A DNA stretch of 64,000 nt from Hymenoscyphus infarciens (GCA_001414345.1 LLCB01000044.1:1-64000), one strand, 5' to 3'. Counted from the first letter of the stretch, positions 46,615 through 60,610 are shown. A program made the numbers and translations. The notes: a model not told the origin generated them from the sequence alone.

Positions 46615-46628
46615 TATATAAGTCTTAT
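46615..46628. repeat. Target-site duplication, left, of LINE copy 1
   Basis: TATATAAGTCTTAT occurs here and again at 51784-51797, directly flanking the LINE. Confidence 0.75.
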
Positions 46629-49600
46629 AATAAGTAAACTTTTTCAGAATTAATAAAGTAACTCTAAAAGCCTTAAAATACGTTTAGATAACCGTTAGAT
46701 AGTCTAGAAAGAGACTAAAATATCTTACGATTATATTAAATAATTATAGTAGTAGTAGTAGTAGAGAAAAGAGAGGCTTATAGAAAGCCTCTATTCCTCT
46801 TTCTAGAGTACTAGTAACTAACGAAGATAGTATAATAAACTAAGAAGAGTAGAGTATAAGAGAATAGAAGGGAGTATTAGACTATATAGACGTAATAGAG
46901 AAGAGCCTAATCTAAATAATACTTAACTTAGTAATTAAGAAAAAGAGTATTAAAGTAATTATTAAAGTAAAAAGAAAAGTACTCGAGTATAAGAGAACTA
47001 AGAAGAGAAGAGATAATATAATTATATATAGAATCCTATAAAAGAAGCTTACTATTATAGTTAAGAGAATAAGAGGAATAAAAGAGTATAGTCTAATATA
47101 AGTAGAGAGAGCTAAGACTAGAGGACTATAGAAAAAGGTAGTAACTATACTATAGTAGGAATATATAGTACTAGCTAAATATATTAGAGAGATTATAGTC
47201 TAAGTAATAAAGATAGATAAAGAGAAGGATAAGCTATTACTAAAGAAAGTAATTAGAGCTATAAATATAAGTAGATATAGAGTAGAAGTAATAGTAGTTT
47301 AAAAGCTCTAGAGTAGAGATATTATTATATAGTTTAAGAAAGAGAAGTAAGTAGAATATATATAAGATAATAGCTAAGTAAAGAAGATATTTAGATAAAG
47401 AATAGTAGTAGTAGTAAGAACGCTTATAGTACTTTTAAAAAGAGTCTTAGTAAATATACTTAAGAATAGAAAAAGGAGTATACTATAAAGTATCTCTTAA
47501 GCCTCTAGTATAAGAATACTAAAGATTATATAATAAGAAAATAGATATAGAGAACGTTAGAGATAAGAGAGACTAGTCTAAAAGAACTATATTCTTAAAG
47601 TAGTAATAATAGAGGAAGTAAAGAGGCTATATATAAAAGAGATAATATAGAAGGTATAATACTTCTTATATAAAAGATATACCTTAGAGGTAGTAGTATA
47701 GAGGTATTATAAGTACTAAAAGTAAAGGTATATAGTATACTTCTATAAATAAGATAAGAGTATATATATAAGAGGTATAAAGAGAGTAAGGAAGAGTACC
47801 TTAGTAAGAAGGACTTAAAAGAATACTTAATAAAGTAGAGGAATTATAAAGAAGAATACCTAGTATTTATAAAGAAGTATTATATAGAGAAGTAATATTA
47901 TAAGTAAGTAAGAGAATAATATCTTAATAGAATAACTACGTTTATAAACCTATAAAGACTCTTAAAAGAGAGTAAGATAAAGACACTTTACCTATTTACT
48001 TTTAGCTAGAAAGAGAGCTTATAAAGCTTAAGAAAGAGGTAGAGATAGAGATCTATACTAGGAAGACTAATAGATATAAATTAAGTAAGATATATAAATA
48101 ATAGTAACTTAACCTAGTTTTTAAAAAAAGCTAAGAAGCTCTCTTAATATAATAATAGATTTAACTAAAGAAGAAATAGAAGTAATCTAAACCCTACTTA
48201 TAAGACTACTATAAGTATAATAGTACTATACTAGAATATAAAGAAGATATTAGAAGCTCTTAATATAGCTTTAAATTATAAAGAAGAATATAATATATTA
48301 GTAATCTAAGAACTAGCGTAGAATAGGATAAGAGACTCTTCTAGCTACTTCTTAAGCTTAAGATATATTATAATCTAGTTAGATAGAGTAGTAATACTCT
48401 TTATATATAAAAGATACTTAAAAGTAAGCTAGATATATACTATAAGTAAGAAATAGATAAGTATAATAATAGAAGAGAGAGTAGATAAGACGACGGTCTA
48501 CTTAGTCTATAACCTATAAATAAGATAGATATTAATTAAGAATAAACTCTAGTAAGTAAGACTAAGAAGAGTACTTATAAAAATACTTACTACCTTTTAT
48601 AAGATATATATAAGAGATATAATAGAAACGTAGACCTTATTTTTAAACTTATTATATTATAAGTACTAGAGAGAGATATACTTTATAGTAAAGCTATATA
48701 GAGAAGAGAGGGCTTTTATAACTTTATAATTAACTTTATCTTCTCTACTAAGAACGTAGTAGCCTAGTAAAGGTCTCTAAACCTATTAGGATTAGACTAT
48801 ATAGCTTAACTTCTTATAATAAAAGTAAGAGAAGAGAGAAAAGTATTATAAGCGTCTAGATTTAGCTAAAAACTAATAGATAAGATCTTAGTTAAAGTAA
48901 AAGCCTCTTACTTAAAAACACTTATAATCTAAAATATATAAGAACTTAAAAGAGTAGTATAGAGACTTATAAAGAACTTTTAAAAGATAGTAAAAGCCTT
49001 AATACTACTCTAAAAGCTAGATAGAGAGAGAGTATAGTCCTAGTAGAATATAAAGGTTAAAGAAGTAATAAGAAAGATAAAGAAATATAAAAGGACTTAG
49101 AAGGAGTACTAAATAAGAAGCTTAAAGTAATAGCTTAATAATACTTTTTAAGAACTCTAAATAGTAAGTAGAAAGGTAAAGATAAAGAGCTAGAGAGAGG
49201 TACTAGTAGAAGTAATAAAAGATAAAAGAAAACTTTAGATACTTAAGAAGTAGGTATATCTTAAAAGATATATAAGACTAGAAGTACTAATACTACTAAT
49301 ACTTATATTACTTAATAGAATAAAAGGTAAGATCTACTAAGAGAAGGCTTATATTCTTATAGAAAAGTTCTTTCTAAAGTTAATAGCTAACTACTTAAGC
49401 GTTCTTAATAAGAACTAGAATACTAAGAGCTTCTCTAAAAAGTACTTAATAAGCTAATATATAACTAAGAAGTATATTAAGATAACTATAAGATTAGTAT
49501 TATAGAAAGTACTAAGATTTAATATACTAGTAAATAGCTTCTTAAAAGCTTATAATAAACTACTTTATAAAGTACTTACTATAATAGTAGAAGTAAGCTT

Positions 49601-51783
49601 CTACTTATAGTACTTCTTATTCTACTTCTACTATATAAAGGTAGTAGTACTAAGAAAACTAAGTAAAATAACTAAGAAGTAGAGTAAGATAAAAGCCTAC
49701 TAGCTAATAGTACTACTCTTAACTATAGATAAGATTCTTAAAAAAGTAATAGTATAAAGGCTTCTATAGCTTATAAAGGAAATAGTAATACTACTAGAGC
49801 TATAAATAAGTAACTAAAAGTACTAAAATATAGAGCTAGTAATTAGAATAGTAATAAAAAGTATATATATAGTATAAGAAAATAAGAGTTATATATTACT
49901 AGCTTAACTAGATATAGTAGAAGCTTTTAACTAAGTAGAGTATATATAGCTACTCTATATATTAAGAGAGAAGAAAGTTCTATAATAGGTAGTAATATAA
50001 TTAGAAAGCTTTCTCTTTAGATAAAGAGCTATACTATTCTTTAATAAATAATTAATAAATAAAAGAGACTTTAAATAAGATATTCTATAAAGATTAGTAC
50101 TATTACTAATACTATTTATCCTCTTTACTTTAATACTATATAAGAACCTAGTAAGAATTAATAAGCTTATTATAATAGACTTTATAAATAATATAAATCG
50201 ACTTATAATATTAAAAAGTATAATAGTAAACTATAGAATACTTAAGATAGCTTAAAGAGTATATAATAAGTAAGTAAATAAGTAAGAGATAGCTTTTAGC
50301 TTAGAAAAGATAGTACTTATATACTTTATAAGAATAAGAGTATTATAAAGAGAGATAGTCTAGTTTAAAGAGATAAGGCTTATACTAGTTAAGTATATAA
50401 GGTTCTTAGAAGTAGAGCTTAATAAGAAACTAAACTAGAAGGTATACTAAGAAAGAGTCTAGAAGAAGCTTATAATATAGACCTTTATACTTATAAGACT
50501 TACTAGAAAGATATAGAGAGTAGACTACTACTAAGTAAGGTAGATATATATAGTAGTAATAAGAAGTATAATAGTATATAAGACGTTAGTATAGTATTAT
50601 ACTATACTAAAAGAAAGGAATATAAAAGGAATAGTAAAGAGCTTCTCTATATAATAATTAAGATACTTATAAGTAGTAATAGAAGTATATAAAGCTACTC
50701 TAGTTTAGAGCTTAAAAGTTAAAGTAGACTATATACTAATTAACCTATATCTTAATCTATAAGTAGCTACTTTTAAGAGGAAGTTTTAAAGATCTAAGCT
50801 AGAAGAACTAATCTAGAATACCTATAGATATATAGTAACGTAGCTAAAGAGGAGAAGGAGAGGTAGACTAATAAAAGTAGAGAAGGTAATACTATACTTA
50901 TAAATAGTAAGATAGGAGTAAGAAGAGGAGTAGAGAGTAAAAGAAGTAGGATTTAAGTATAATCCTATACTTATAGAATAGAAGAACTATTTAGAGACTT
51001 AAAGAAGAAGGACTTAAGAGAGGAATCTAACGTAATATATAAAAGTATTAGATAAAGTAGACCTAGATAAGTAAGAGCTATAAAAGGTTTATAAAAGGCT
51101 TACTAAGATAAAGAGCTTACTACTTATTTAAATATAAATAAGAGTAATAGAACTAAACGCCTTCTTCTTTATAAGAAGAGTATTAAACTAGGTTATACTA
51201 TAATATATTTATATAAGTAGTAAAGAGATAGTAGAATACCTAGTCCTATTTTACTAAGATATTTTATAAAAAAGAGATATACTTATAAGAGCTCTAAAAA
51301 AGAGGATTAAGGATTTATAAGAGCTAAGAGAGGTATTAAGAGATAGGAAACTAGTATTAAGAGTAACTACTTAGCTACTTAAGCTAAAGAGACTCTAAGA
51401 GTATAAGCTAGTACTAGAATTACTTAAGAAGAGAGAGAAGAGTAAGAAAGAGATAAAAGAAAGAGAGAAATAAGAGAAGAAAGCTAAGATATACTAGAAG
51501 ATAAGACCTTAGCTCTAATAATTCTAGAGGTAAATATACTCTTTATACTACTAATATATACCTTAGTAGGTTAAATATACTAACCTACTATACTCCTCTA
51601 CTATATTACTAAGTTATAAATAGATAGTAGTAGGAACTAAAGAAAAGAAGAATCGTACTTATAAAGAAGCTTAGGAGATAAAGAAGAATAAGCTAAAAGG
51701 CTATATAAACTAGAATAGAAGATATACTACTTACTCTTAGAGCTCGGCCTACGGCCTACGTAGTATAAAAATAATAATAATAA
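46629..51783 (+). mobile_element. LINE retrotransposon copy 1, RIP-inactivated
   Basis: About 5.16 kb, colinear with 53050-58227. Plus-strand translation of the second half gives a LINE reverse transcriptase. The FVDD-type box lies near 50176-50200 (DFINNINRL here, GFIDNINL in copy 2) and is followed by RT thumb text (FLEVELNRKLN with stops for Trp/Gln). ORF1 should occupy the first 1.5 kb and an endonuclease precedes the RT; both are too mutated for me to delimit. The 3' end is GAGCTCGGCCTACGGCCTAC followed by an ATAATAATAATAA tail instead of poly(A). A 14-bp target duplication flanks it. It was inserted at the right end of the copia family C remnant. Confidence 0.85.
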
Positions 51784-51797
51784 TATATAAGTCTTAT
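51784..51797. repeat. Target-site duplication, right, of LINE copy 1
   Basis: Second TATATAAGTCTTAT, immediately after the TAA-type tail. Confidence 0.75.
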
Positions 51798-51849
51798 TAG
51801 CTCTTTCTTTTATAATAAGTAATTATCTTTACTTTTAAAGTATACTCTT

Positions 51850-52200
51850 AATAGAAGTTATAATAGCCTACTATTCTATATAGCCGAGATTATATAGTAT
51901 ATACTATATATATAAGGTTTTAGTAGTTAATATTTTATATTATCTAATTTAGAAAGATTATATACGTCTAGGCTTTTAGACGTACTTCGTAGAGTTTAGG
52001 CTTTTATATTAGCCGACGTATATTATTATTTAGTTTCATATCTCTTTTATAGTATATAATCTCTTATATATAGCTACCTACTTTTCTAGAGTTAGAAAAG
52101 ACCTAATATATTCTTTTCTTCTATATTAGAGTATAGTATTTATATACGTTATTCTACTAAATACACTTCTATACCTCTTTAATAGTAGTATATATTTCAT
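51850..52200 (+). repeat. LTR-like repeat, inverted partner of 41945-42245
   Basis: The shared series (AGACGTACTTCGTAGAG, ATTAGCCGACGTATATTATT, CTAGAGTTAGAAAAG, ATACGTTATTCTACTAAAT) is in reverse order and complement relative to the left copy. Because it is inverted, the two cannot be the LTR pair of one intact element. Confidence 0.65.
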
Positions 52201-52810
52201 ACTATTATTAAAGTTAAGAAGTACTATAATAGCCTAAACTTAGTAGATCTAATATACTACTACTATTAGTAAATATTAACTAAGAGAGTAGTAATAGAGA
52301 AGCTTCTAATCTATTACTAAAGAGGTTATTACTTTCTATACTTCTTAATTCTTTTAATAATAAATTCGATTTATTACTAAAATCTTATAAATTATTATAA
52401 GAAAGCTTTAAAAGAGATTTCTTAATTAATAACTCTTTTAATAATAAGAGCTACTCTAAGACTTATAGAAGAGTATTTACTTTCTTACTCTTTTATATAA
52501 TAGAGAGTAAATCTTTAAAAAATAATTTAGATATAACTTCTTAGAATACTTAGAATATCTTTTATATTAGAGAGATCGATTATTATACTTTTATTAAATT
52601 ACTAACTAGATTATTTAGACTTAATACGTATTAAGATATAGTTAGTACTAGTATATTTTCTAGTATTAATATCTCTTAATCTAAATTTATCTATATAGTT
52701 ATCGTCGATAGTAATAAGACGACTAGTGAATTCACTACTCTACTATTACGATTTAAGTAATACTATTAAATACTAATAATACGATAACTACCGAGCTTAT
52801 AATCTATTAT
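52201..52810. other. RIP-mutated AT-rich sequence, no gene seen
   Basis: TA-rich text without a frame. No repeat partner recognised except the flanking elements. Confidence 0.4.
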
Positions 52811-52948
52811 AAATATATATATAGCGGAAACTCTTTAATTTACTAAGTATAGCCTAAGCCGACTATTTTTACTCTCTAGAATAGCGCTAGTACCTATACT
52901 AGTAAGTAGCTACGTAAGTAATATACTTCTATTTACTATAGGTTTTCA
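52811..52948. repeat. 136-bp repeat, right copy (partner 39801-39936)
   Basis: The better preserved copy: it keeps GCGGAAACTC at one end and GGTTTTCAAT at the other. Same orientation as the left copy. Confidence 0.7.
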
Positions 52949-53036
52949 ATAATAATTTACTTAATATAAGAGCTATTTAAAAAAGAACTCTATATTATAA
53001 ATTCCTTACTTTACTTTAAACTTTATATATAGTTTA

Positions 53037-53049
53037 TATAATTATAAGT
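53037..53049. repeat. Target-site duplication, left, of LINE copy 2
   Basis: TATAATTATAAGT recurs at 58228-58240 right after the tail of the LINE. It differs from the duplication of copy 1, so the copies inserted independently. Confidence 0.7.
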
Positions 53050-56000
53050 TAAACTTTTTCGGAATTAACAAAGTAACTCTAAAAGCCTTAAAATACGTTT
53101 AGACGATTATTAGACGGTCTAGAAAGAGACTAAAGCACCCTACGATTATACTAAATAATTATAGTAGTAGTAGTAGTAGGAAAAAGAGAGGCTTATAGAG
53201 AGCTTCTATTCCTCTCTCTAGAGTACTAGTAACTAACGAAGATAGTATAATAAACTAAGAAGAGTAGAGTATAAGAGAATAGAAGAGAGTATTAGACTAT
53301 ATAGATATAATAGAGAAGGGCCTAATCTAAATAATACTTAACTTAGTAATAGAGGAAAGAGGTATTAAAGTAATTATTAAAGTAGTAAGAAAAGTGCTTA
53401 AGTATAAAAGAACTAGAAAGAGAGAGGATAATATAATTATACGTAGAATTCTAAGAGAAGAGCTTACTATTATAGTTAAAAGGATAAGAGGAATAAAAGA
53501 GCGTAGTCTAACGTAGGTAGAGAGAGCTAGAACTAGAGGACTATAGAGAGGGGTAGTAACTATACTATAAAGAGAATATATAATACTAGCTAAATATATA
53601 AGAGAGATTATAGTTTAAGTAATAGAGATAGATAAAAGGAAGAATAAGCTATTATTAAAAGAGGTAATTAGAGCTATAAATATAGGTAGATATAGAGTAA
53701 GAGTAATAGTAGCTTAAAAGCTCTAGAGTAAGGATATTATAATAAGGTTTAAGGAAAAGAAGTAAGTAAGATATATATAAGATAATAACTAGGTAAAGAA
53801 GGTATTTAGATAAGGAATAGTAGTAGTAGTAAGAATACTAGTAGTACTTATAAAAAGAGCTCTAGTAAATATACTTAAGAACGAGATAGAGAGTATACTA
53901 TAAAGTATCTCTTAAGCCTCTAGTATAAGGATACTAAAGATTATATAATAAGGAAATAGATATAGAGAGCGTTAAGAATAGAAGAGACTAGCCTAAAGGA
54001 ACTATATCCTTAAAGTAGTAATAATAGAGGAAGTAAGGAGACTATATATAAGAGGAATACTATAAGAGGTATAATACTTCTTATATAAAAGATACGTCTT
54101 AAAGGTAGTAGTATAGAGGTATTATAAGTATTAAAAGTAGAGGTATATAGTATACTTTTATAAATAAAATAAGAGATACGCCTAGTATATATATAAGAGG
54201 TATAAAGGAGGTAAGAAAGAGTGCCTTAGTAAGAAGGACTCGAAAGAATACCTAGTAAAGTATAGGAATTATAGAGGAGGATACCTAGTATTTATAAAGG
54301 AGTACTATATAGAAGAGTAATACTATAAGTAAGTAAGAGAATAATATCTTAATAGAATAACTACGTTTATAAACTTATAAAGACTCTTAAAAGAGAGTAA
54401 GGTAAAGATACTTTACTTGTTTACCTTTAGCTAGAAAGAGGGCTTATAAAGTTTAAAGAAGAGATAGAGATAAGGATCTATACTAGAGAGGCTAATAGAT
54501 ATAAATAAAGTAAGATATATAAATAGTAGTAACCTAACCTAGTTTTTAGAGAGGCTAAGGAGCTCTCTTAGTATAATAAGAGATCTAAATAGAGAAGAAA
54601 TAGAAGTAACCTAAACCCTACTTATAAAACTACTATAAGTATAATAGTACTATACTAGAATATAAGGAAGATACTAGAAGTCTTTAATATAGCTTTAAAT
54701 TATAAGAAGGAATATAATATATTAGTAATCTAAGAACTAGTATAGAATAGTATAAGAGACTTCCCTAGCTACTTCTTAAGCTTAAGATATAATATAATCT
54801 AATTAGATAGAGTAGTAGTACTCTTTATATATAAGAGATATCTAAAAGCGAGCTAGACGTACGCTATAGACGAGAACTAGGTAAGTATAATAATAAGAGA
54901 GGGAGTAGATAAGATAATAGTCTACTTAGTCTATAACTTATAAATAAGGTAGATACTAATTAAAGATATACTCTAGTAAGTAAGACTAAGAAGAGTACTT
55001 ATAATAGATAACCTAAATACTTATTATCTCTTATAAGATATATATAAGAGATATAACAAGAACGTAGACCTTATCCTTAAACTTACTATACTATAGGTAC
55101 TAAAGAGAGATATACCCTATAATAAAGCTATATAGAGAAGAGAGGGCTTTTATAACTTTATAATTAACCTTACCTTCTCTACTAAGAACGTAGTAACCTA
55201 GTAAAAGTCTTTAAACCTACTAGGATTAGACTATATAGCTTAACTCCTTATAATAAAAGTAGAAGAAGAGAGAAAGGTACTATAAGTATCTAGATTTAGC
55301 TAAAGACTAATAGATAAGATCCTAGTTAAAGTAAAAGCCTTTTACTTAGAAATACTTATAATCTAAAATATATAAGAACTTAAGAGAGTAGTATAAAGAC
55401 TTATAGAAGACCTTTAAAGGATAGTAAAGGCTTTAATACTACTCTAGAAGCTAGATAAAGAGAGAGTATAGCTCTAGTAGAATATAAAGGTTAAAGAAGT
55501 ATTAAAGAAGGTAAGGAGATATAAAAGGACCTAAAAGGAGTATTAAATAGAGAGCTTAAGATAGTAGCTTAATAACGCTTTTTAAGAACTTTAAATAGTT
55601 AGTAGAAAGGTAAAGACAAAGAGCTAGAGAGGGGTACTAGTAGAGGTAGTAAAGAATAAAAGGAAACTCTAGATACTTAAGAAGTAGGTACACCTTAAAG
55701 GATATATAAGACTAGAAGTACTAGTACTACTAACACTTACGTCGCTTAATAGAATAAAAGATAAGACCTACTAAGAGAAGGCCTATATCCTTATAGAAAA
55801 GTTCTTCTTAGAGTTAATAACCGACTACTTAAGCGTTCCTAATAAGGACTAGAATACTAAGAGCTTCTCTAAGAGGCACTTAGTAAGCTAACGTATAACT
55901 AAGAAGTATATTAAGACAACTATAAGATTAGTACTATAAAAAGCGCTAGGATTTAATATATTAGTAAATAGCTTTTTAAAAGCTTATAATAAACTACTTT

Positions 56001-58227
56001 ATAAAGTACTTATTATAATAGTAGAAGTAAGCTTCTACTTATAGTACTTCTTATCCTACTTCTACTATATAAAGGTAGTAGTACTAAGAAAACTAGACAA
56101 AATAATTAAAGAGTAGAGTAAAGTAAAGGCCTATTAGCTAATAGTACTACTCTTAACTATAGGTAAGATTCTTAAAAAAGTAATAGTATAAAAGCTTATA
56201 TAGCTTATAAAGGAAATAGTAATACTACTAGAGCTATAGATAGGTAACTAGAAGTACTAAAATATAAAGCTAGTAATTAGAATAGTAATAGAGAGTATAT
56301 ATATAGTATAGGAAAATAAGAGCTACGTGTCTCTAGCCTAACTAGATATAGTAGAAGCTTTTAACTAAGTAGACTATATATAGCTACTTTATATATTAAA
56401 AGAGAAGAAGGTTCTATATTAGATAGTAATATAGATAGAGAGCTTCCTCTTTAGATAAAGAGCTATACTATTCTTTAATAGATAATTAGTAGATAAAAGA
56501 GATCTTAAATAAGGTATTCTATAAAGATCGATACTATTACTAATACTATTTATCCTTTTTACCTTAATACTATATAAGAACCTAGTAAGAATTAATAGGC
56601 TTATTATAGTAGGCTTTATAGATAATATAAATCTACTTATAATATTAAAAAGTATAGTAGTAAACTATAGAATACTTAAGATAGCTTAAAGAGTATATAA
56701 TAAGTAGGTAAATAAGTAAGAGATAGCTTTTAGTCTAAAGAAGACGATACTTATATACTTTATAAGAATAAGAGTACTATAAAAGGAGACAGTCTAGTTT
56801 AAAGAGATAAGGCTTATACTAGTTAAATATATAAGGTTCCTAGAAGTAGAGCTTAATAGGAAACTAAACTAGAAGATATACTAAGAAAGAGTCTAGAAGA
56901 AGCTTATAACATAGACCTTTATACTTATAAGGCTTACTAAAAAAACGTAGGGAGTAGACTACTACTAAGTAAGGTAGATATACATAGTAGTAATAAGAAG
57001 CGTAATAGTATATAAGACGTTAGTATAGTACTATACTATACTAAAAGAAGGGAATATAAAGGGAATAGTAAGAAGCTTCTTTATATAATAATTAGGATAC
57101 TTATAAGTAGTAATAGGGGTATATAAAGCTACCCTAGTTTAGAACCTAGAAGTTAAAGTAGACTATATACTAATTAACCTATATCTTAACTTATAAGTAG
57201 CTACTTTTAAAAGAAAGTTCTAAAGATCTAAGCTAGAAGAACTAATCTAGAATACCTATAAATATATAGTAATATAACTAAAGAAGAGAAGAAGGGGTAG
57301 ACTAATAAAAGCAGAGAAGGTAATATTATACTTATAGAAAGTAAGATAGAAGTAAGAAGAGAAGTAGAGAGTAGAAAGAGTAGAATTTAAGTATAACACT
57401 ATACTTATAGAATAGAAGAACTATCTAAAGACTTAAAAGAGAAAGACTTAAGAAAAGAACCTAATATAATATATAGAAGTATTAGATAAAGTAGACTTAG
57501 ATAAGTAGAAGCTATAAAAGGTCTATAAAGGGCTTACTAAGGTAAAGAGCTTACTACTTATCTAAGTATAAATAGAGGTAATAGAACTAAACGCCTTCCT
57601 CTTTATAAGAAAGGTACTAAACTAGGTTATACTATAGTATATTTATATAAGTAGTAGAGAGATAGTAAGACACCTAGTCCTATTTTACTAGAATATTCTA
57701 TAAGAAAGAGACACGCTTATAAGAGCTCTAGAGAAGAGGATTAGAGATCTATAAGAGCTAAGAGAGGTACTAGTAGATAGGAAACTAGTACTAAGAGTAA
57801 CTACTTAGCTACTTAAGCTAGAAAGACTTTAAGAGTATAGACTAGTATTAGAATTACTTAAAGAGAGAGAGAAGAGCGAGGAAGAGGTAAAAGAAAGAGA
57901 GGAATAAGAGGAGAAAGCCGAGGCACGCTAAAAGGTAAGACCTCGGCTTTAATAATTCTAGAGGTAAATACACCTCTTATACTACTAATATATATCTTAG
58001 TAAGTTAAATATACTAACCTACTACACCTCTCTACTATATTACTAAGTTAGAGAGATAAGCTTTAAATAGATAGTAGTAAGAACTGAAGAAAAAGAGAAT
58101 CGTACTTATAAAGAAGCTTAAGAGGTAAAGAAGAATAAGCTAAAAGGCTATATAAACTAGAATAGAAGATATACTACTTACTCTTAGAGCTCGGCCTACG
58201 GCCTACGTAGCGTAAGAATAATAATAA
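53050..58227 (+). mobile_element. LINE retrotransposon copy 2, RIP-inactivated
   Basis: About 5.18 kb, colinear with copy 1 over its full length from TAAACTTTTTCGGAATTAA to GGCCTACGTAGCGT plus an ATAATAATAT tail. It retains more G and C than copy 1 at many sites and reads GFIDNINL at the RT box (56612-56632). TAG/TAA stops replace Gln/Trp. The group resembles the Tad1-like LINEs of filamentous fungi; the clade is inferred from the RT text only. Confidence 0.85.
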
Positions 58228-58240
58228 TATAATTATAAGT
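58228..58240. repeat. Target-site duplication, right, of LINE copy 2
   Basis: Second TATAATTATAAGT, directly after the tail. Confidence 0.7.
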
Positions 58241-59668
58241 CTTAAACTAAAGTAGATATAACTACTTTTTCTTAATCTTTTCTTAACTTCTTTTTATAAT
58301 TTACTAAATATAACTTTAACTTTTTTAATATAAGAGCTATTAAAAAAAGAAGTTATATTTAAGTAGCTTTATTCTAGCTTTATAAGCTTTATATAGATTA
58401 TATAATTATAGCTATTAAAATAAGCTTATTATAGCTAGTTTTATATATAAGATTTTTATAACTCTTTTAGTAGAGCTATAGAGTTAGTAGAGACTTAAGA
58501 ACGCGCGAGAGAATCCTAGCTTAATATCTTAGTATTATAATATAATTAGAATACTTTATACTTACTAGAATTATTTAAAGTAATATATAATAGAAGTTAT
58601 ATTAGTATATAAGTTAAGTCTATACTACTATTCCTAACTTTACTCTCTTATAATTACTTTAAACTAAAAGTTCTTAAATACTTTAGAAGCTTCTATCTTT
58701 TCTACTCTTTAATTAGTTATTTAGTTCTTTTAGTTTATATAGATAAAAGATAGAGAAAGATACTAGAGTAGCTAAGACTATAATAATTAGAAGATAATCT
58801 ATTATATCTACTATTATTTATTTATAATTATTTATTTACTATTTTTTATTTTCTATTTATAATTAATTAGACTTCTTTACTATTATTAAAAACTATATTA
58901 TTTTTAAATAACTATTCTTTTAATAAAGTTTATATTTAGAGCTTATTTAGCTCGTATAAATTATTTAAATAAATAGATAGATATCTAATAAGATACTCTA
59001 AATAATAATCTTATATAAGTTAGTAGATATTATTAATTATTTCTTAATATTTAAGTAAACGTTTAGCTCGTAGTATATATATTAGTATATATTCAAGTTT
59101 ATAACCTAGGTAGTACTATAAAATAAGTAGATAGAAAGAGATATATATAAACTTTTAAAGATTTATATCTCTAGAGATCTAAATCTTTTCTTAGTAGTAT
59201 ATATCTTATTTATATATATACTAAGATTTACGAGGTTAAATAAGAGATTTATATCACTTTTAAATATATATACTAAATACTAGTATATATATCGAATTAG
59301 TATATATATATATATATATTATCTTATGTTTTTTAGTAGTATATATTCTAGATATATATAAGCTAAATAAGCTCTTATATTATAGAAAAAACTTAATAAA
59401 GCTAATACTTACGACCTTAGATCGAGGTTACTATAAAAGCTTTATAGTCGGCTCTATATAAGCTATAAGAAACTATTTCAGATTTCATAGTAACCTTATT
59501 TAATAATAATAGAAAACGAAATAATAGTAAATAAGAAAGTAATATTCTCTTAAAATAATCTTTCTAGAAAAAGCTAAATACGTAATATCTTCTATTCTCT
59601 AATTAGTTAGCTAAAGATTATAAAAAACTTAATATAGATTACTTTATATAATATCAAAAGTATATATA

Positions 59669-59700
<32 letters not shown>

Positions 59701-60610
59701 AAAAGAGAAGTTAACTTAAAAATTATTCTATTTTCTATATATAAGAGTAATAATTTACGAGTTATAATTTATATTTAAGTTATTTCTAACTTCTAATATA
59801 TATAGAATAATAGATTAGTTCTTATATTTTTAAAAATACTTTAGTTTTCTATTTTTTGAAATAAATAAATAAGAAAAAAATAAATTTTCTAAAAATATAT
59901 AGTTTATAAAATATTATTATCTTTCTAAGTAAATAATAAATTTATAAATAAATATATATACTAATTTTAAAGTAATTAGCTTACTCTCTTAGAAGTTAAA
60001 GTTACTTCTATAAACTATAAAAGAGAGATTTCCTCTCTTAATTAATTAAAAGTAATTATCTTCTACTTACTTTTTAGAAACATAGTTATTTTAGTAGTAA
60101 ATATTATAATACTTTTAGATTTCAAGCGCTTTACTTTCTACGAGAAGCTATATTTATAACTTTTATAATAATCCTTCTTCGTAGCTTAAGAGTAAGTTTA
60201 ATTTATTCTTATCTTAAATATTCGCTTTTATCTTAAGTCTTTAGTCTCTTATATTACTATTCTAAGTATATATAGTATTATCTTTAGCTCTCTTTCTAAT
60301 ATCTCTAATACTACTCTCTAAAATAGATATATAAACTTATTTATCTCGTATCTAAAGAAGTAACTCTTACTTATTAGTATTCTATCTACTTCTACTAATA
60401 ATAATAGTATATTACTAAATAGAGACTTTATATTAAGAAGTCTTTTGTTTTAAAGCTTAGTAATCTTTAAATCTCTAGTGCTTTTTTACTATTTTATATT
60501 ATAGTTATTAATTATTTATAAGAATAAAAGTAGATATAGAAGTAGTTTTCGCTTAGTTTTAATACTAGAAGTATACTAAAAAGTAATAATAAGCTAAGAG
60601 AAATCTACCT
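58241..60610. other. RIP-mutated AT-rich block with simple repeats
   Basis: No gene is seen. It includes an (AT)n run at about 59298-59321 and a (GA)n tract at about 59669-59705. Composition changes to normal at about 60610-60625, the left edge of the second gene island. Confidence 0.5.

Noticed and set aside
41945..52200. LTR pair of one large retrotransposon
   Set aside because: The two pieces are inverted relative to each other, whereas LTRs of one element must be direct repeats.
33306..60610. A centromere core or a telomere
   Set aside because: The block is AT-rich and gene-free, but transposon content alone is not evidence for a centromere, and no TTAGGG arrays are present.
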